From Bacteroidota bacterium (GTDB lineage: Bacteria; Bacteroidota; Bacteroidia; Chitinophagales; Saprospiraceae), in assembly GCA_018222965.1 (NCBI GenBank), contig JAAEZH010000022.1:26060-90059 (forward strand): a stretch of 64,000 nucleotides of DNA, written 5' to 3'. Position numbers and translations under genes: made by a program. Shown here one piece after another: positions 62,101 to 64,000 of this stretch (positions within the stretch are counted from its first letter, which is position 1; each line of letters starts with the position of its first letter). Below the pieces are notes generated by a model. The model was not told the DNA's origin. It was given only the letters and a program-made list of their open reading frames with translations, and searched no databases.

Positions 62101-62986
62101 CTTCTATAAACTGTCCGGTACATTCATCAAATACGGTCCAGGTACGAATAACCAGGTAACTGTGCTGAGCTGGCAGACAACTGAATACGATATTATCCTG
62201 ATACGAGGTTACCATTTGGCAATAGCCTCCTGTAAGAATTTCATTTCCATCAATTTCCGGCATACCTGTGATCATTGGATCTGTTACCGGGTTGTCACAA
62301 CTGGAGTCGTAATCATCTGGAAAGACAACATCCCCCAGTGTTGCTTTGAGCAGATTGATGGTTTGTATGCACTGAGAAGAGTTGCCAGAGGCATCCAGTG
62401 CCGTCCATGTACGTGTAACATTACCGATATAATCACCGGCCATATTACAATCCGGACCTACCATTTGATCAAAATAATTCAACTGGAAGTTTACGTCGCA
62501 ATTGTCTATGACATTCGGATACCCCAGGCTGTTTGGATCAAGATCAGAACTACAAGTTACCTCAATATCCGGGCAGGTGATAAATACCGGAGCCAGATTG
62601 TCTTCCAGCGCCATGTATCCTGTACATTGATTACCGGAGTTGTCATCAATTACGGTAACTGCAATTGTTTGTCCCAGAAAAGTTCCGGGTACAATAATTG
62701 GTTCCGGGCCCTGAACAATCAGGTTGCCTCCCAGTGTCATTGCTACTAGCGTGTAAGTACTGCCGGATGTGCCTTCAAGCACCATATCCGCGAATATTTC
62801 AGCATCGCAATTTGAATCTACTCCTACATTTAGTGGAGAGTTTGGTGTGCCGTTACATGCAAGAGGTTGAGCTTGTAAGGTCGTACCCCCAAAAGTAAAG
62901 CTACCGAGCAGTACGCCCAGCAAGACAAGTCCTTTCAGCAATTGGACAGGTCGTTTTGTGTTTTTTTGATTCCCATTCATTTTCAT
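59150..62986 (-). CDS. 1,278-aa HYR/dockerin/cohesin-like surface protein, T9SS cargo
   Basis: Signal peptide of about 40 residues with a basic n-region (MKMNGNQKNTKRPVQ, hydrophobic core, TTLQAQP). The mature chain, from CNGTPNSPLNVGVDSNCDAEIFADMVL, has the same HYR series as its 1,260-aa paralogue (~45-890), then a regulatory-like domain (~895-950), dockerin (ADANNSGTITTLDMVDITKV, ~952-1035), a cohesin-like domain (~1052-1168, with LDYDPDVIDLQYV) and a type A T9SS domain (ELLPNRPNPFSDVTELSW...). Recurrent motifs such as RTWTVMDWC and DDGSYDNC are shared with the 4,040-aa protein. Likely a calcium-dependent surface or matrix protein. Confidence 0.88.
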   Translation of the reverse strand: MKMNGNQKNTKRPVQLLKGLVLLGVLLGSFTFGGTTLQAQPLACNGTPNSPLNVGVDSNCDAEIFADMVLEGTSGSTYTLVAMTLGGNLIVQGPEPIIVPGTFLGQTIAVTVIDDNSGNQCTGYMALEDNLAPVFITCPDIEVTCSSDLDPNSLGYPNVIDNCDVNFQLNYFDQMVGPDCNMAGDYIGNVTRTWTALDASGNSSQCIQTINLLKATLGDVVFPDDYDSSCDNPVTDPMITGMPEIDGNEILTGGYCQMVTSYQDNIVFSCLPAQHSYLVIRTWTVFDECTGQFIEDQQVIDVADDELPDITCPDPITVSASSDICAGSFFIPEPTATDNCSPDANIIYGASTSFGGSGFGPFLNIPVGQYSVTYTAEDECGNMAMCNVDLNVVDDVQPTAICDEFTVAAINSLGEAVVPAQNLDDGSYDNCAAIVFTASRDDGATFAPFVTFDCDDVGMSIDVILRVTEATNANSFNDCQVVVNVMDNVAPVLICPDTETVDCFEDTGDLSEFGYPVVIDNCPNEYILTADSTYNIDNCGEGYIIRNFSVVDGSGNTDNCTQTIFIDNMTPYDGNTIQWPDDYELDDACITPEFLHPDSLPAPYAYPFIPNAPCTLPAWNYSDQLFYINYPGCYKIIRTWTVMDWCSYDPNNPANGGIWFHTQIIKLNDNTAPDLTVSGMVSASTGPNCGPAYVNIPVATATDCNTNLLFTNDSPYADAGGADASGFYPVGETLVTFSVEDGCGNVSTGTVLVKVEDTTPPSPTCIDLITELSDMGPPNGISVPVDPNLVLLEAFDNCTADVDIEVFIQPEGASGNPPSATEWIFTCDDLGSNMMEIWVVDEAGNADFCVVEIIIQDNFVTCPPTIQTATLAGFVEDENGDMIVPAEVSVNGSNGADQSQTGGDYIFDNLEIGGDYSLSAQLDANPANGVTTYDLVLISKHILDVDPLSSPYKMIAADANNSGTITTLDMVDITKVILFLEPSFPSNTSWRFIDADHEFPADPFSEPFPEAINYNNLDFDDLEADFIGVKVGDVNNSANPDVADDPQDRTVDGYQAFAVNNQRLTAGESYEVHFFPALAADLAAWQFTLDYDPDVIDLQYVTPGNLPGLNEENFALLNPEAGLATAAWFNPDAVAFNPEVAMFSATFTALKDAEIHEVLDMNSLLTQAEAYAENGERYDLGLTFRTGDVASGYELLPNRPNPFSDVTELSWYFPKATDASLKVFDVTGRLVYNLDGKYQAGQHNITLDRNQFPGGGTYFYRIETEEFSATRRMILVDQ

Positions 62987-63944
62987 GACCTTTTTTGCTT
63001 TTTGTTTAAGTAAGATTTAAAGAATACAGTCCCAGGCCAGTCATGGACAAAAAGTCCACACTAACTCCAATACAATGTGAAAGGAGATACTTGCAAATAG
63101 ATTGCAAATAACTAACAACCAACTAGTTACATACCAAATACATTCCCTCACGCTTACGCAGAACAATTGTTGTGTTCTCCGCTTCCGCGAATAAGCATCC
63201 GGTTTTGTACTGCCGGTCGGCAGCCTGGAAATTCCTTCTGTCTCTATTATTCATCCATTTTTCATGACAGAAGGTTGGCCTCTTTACAGGGCTGAATGAT
63301 CAGCCTGGTATTTAGCCGGTTAAATCTGAACCTCATTGCACTCCCTAACCCCTTAGCCGCAGGAATTGAAATACGTCTTTTAAGATCTTTGCAATGGCTA
63401 TTATACAAGCAGCAAAATCATTTGATTTCTAAAACTGGGTCAAAACAGTTTTGTCCAAACTTCTTTTGCTAAGAGCTCGTCTGGTTTTGTAATTCCCATA
63501 CTTGCTCATTGTAAATACTATCTCCGGGAGGGCCGGGCACCTGTACATCATTTAGCACAAGTTCCACCCCTGGATGGAGACAGGATTAAAGGCAATTCAG
63601 TCAACCACATAATTATTGGTTTACTGTTTTACCCTTAAACAGGCATTTACATAACTGCCTGTCATTATATAACCGGCAGCATCTTTATTGACAATCTCAA
63701 CAGGCTCCTGCAGAGCCAGGATTAAGATGAGTAGCTGTGTGTTATCCAGTAAGAAGCAAAAAGCGTGTCAAAGTGTGCCAAAAACGCAAATAGGGCCTAA
63801 AAGGCGTGACACGAAAAACAGCCTCACATTAAAATTTTGAAAAATATGTCTGAAGGCGAGAAAATCAGAACCAAAAAAGACTCAGACTTTTATTGATATG
63901 AAAAATATCACATATGAGAAATACGATGTGATAAAAATAAAAAA
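62987..63944. other. About 960 bases of non-coding DNA
   Basis: No open frame with protein character on either strand. Next to the 1,278-aa gene it should hold its promoter and leader. Visible there: a small hairpin TGGAC-AAAAA-GTCCA (63044-63058) and a direct repeat TTGCAAATA at 63091-63099 and 63102-63110, spaced 11 bases, one helical turn, which could be a regulator site. The rest up to 63944 shows nothing I can name; the region is AT-rich with scattered short inverted repeats. Confidence 0.45.
63091..63110 (-). promoter_or_regulatory. Direct repeat TTGCAAATA, possible regulator site
   Basis: Two exact 9-base copies with an 11-base period about 105-125 bases upstream of the 1,278-aa gene. 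No regulator is known; the call rests on exact repetition at one-turn spacing. Confidence 0.3.
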
Positions 63945-63973
63945 GGCCCCCCTCCAAAAAATGGAGAGAGGCC
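63945..63973 (-). terminator. Terminator of a minus-strand gene beyond the right edge
   Basis: GGCCCCCCTCC (63945-63955) and GGAGAGAGGCC (63963-63973) pair fully on the minus strand (two G-U), followed by six U. On the plus strand two pairs are lost. It therefore closes a minus-strand gene that ends within or just after the last 27 bases. The design is the same as at 35001, 49002 and 59064. Confidence 0.75.
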
Positions 63974-64000
63974 ATCCCAAAAACCGATTTAAGTATACAA

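Noticed and set aside
35066..62986. Cellulosome-like system from dockerin and cohesin-like domains
   Set aside because: No glycoside hydrolase, carbohydrate-binding module or scaffoldin is in the window; the domains sit in repeated HYR proteins with T9SS ends.

Overview
The window comes from a member of the Bacteroidota, most likely a Saprospiria (Lewinella/Haliscomenobacter-like) bacterium. The evidence is eight secreted proteins ending in type IX secretion system (T9SS) C-terminal sorting domains, very large HYR, SprB, lamin-tail and dockerin proteins, several promoter elements fitting the Bacteroidota -7 consensus TAnnTTTG, and typical Bacteroidota lipoprotein families. I see no rRNA, tRNA, CRISPR array, insertion sequence or prophage. 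The assignment below class level is inference.

Layout, left to right. 1-5.3 kb: the signal-peptide start of a gene running off the left edge, an ATP-grasp ligase, and a tightly packed trio of an unrecognised 657-aa protein with a papain-like Cys/His/Asn pattern, alanine racemase and a small membrane protein. 5.3-12.6 kb: a secreted M28 peptidase and a 1,820-aa SprB-repeat protein. 13-14.7 kb: a DEAD-box RNA helicase behind a structured leader that can fold in two exclusive ways. 15-18.2 kb: an MpaB-like oxygenase divergent from a DUF1990-YndJ pair, a 57-nt near-perfect palindrome, and a Rof-like Rho-binding antiterminator. 18.2-25.1 kb: tandem arylsulfotransferase paralogues and a 14-motif FG-GAP/ASPIC lipoprotein. 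25.3-33.2 kb: housekeeping and envelope genes (GT39 glycosyltransferase, small GNAT, tag, ferredoxin reductase, lipoproteins, outer-membrane barrel, MgtC/DUF4010) and one decayed phosphotransferase. 33.2-34.9 kb: the cysteine-biosynthesis pair cysE-cysM. 35-63 kb: a surface-protein region with a 4,040-aa giant, a DUF4836 lipoprotein, an M36 metallopeptidase and two ~1,270-aa HYR/dockerin proteins, interrupted by the molybdenum cofactor genes moeA and moaC. The last 1 kb is non-coding and ends in a terminator that must serve a minus-strand gene beyond the right edge.

The secreted proteins are the theme. The 4,040-aa protein looks like a seven-bladed FG-GAP propeller plus HYR, P-domain and lamin-tail modules placed in front of a ~1,280-aa unit that is almost the whole of the two smaller paralogues. 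All three end HYR-dockerin-cohesin-like-T9SS domain. They are probably surface adhesins or matrix proteins; the peptidases and arylsulfotransferases are probably surface enzymes for polymer use.

The most unexpected DNA-level signal is a 12-mer, GCTTTCGCCGAA, present nine times exactly (eight as the 13-mer GGCTTTCGCCGAA), on both strands, in genes in different frames and in intergenic DNA, where about 0.01 copies are expected by chance.
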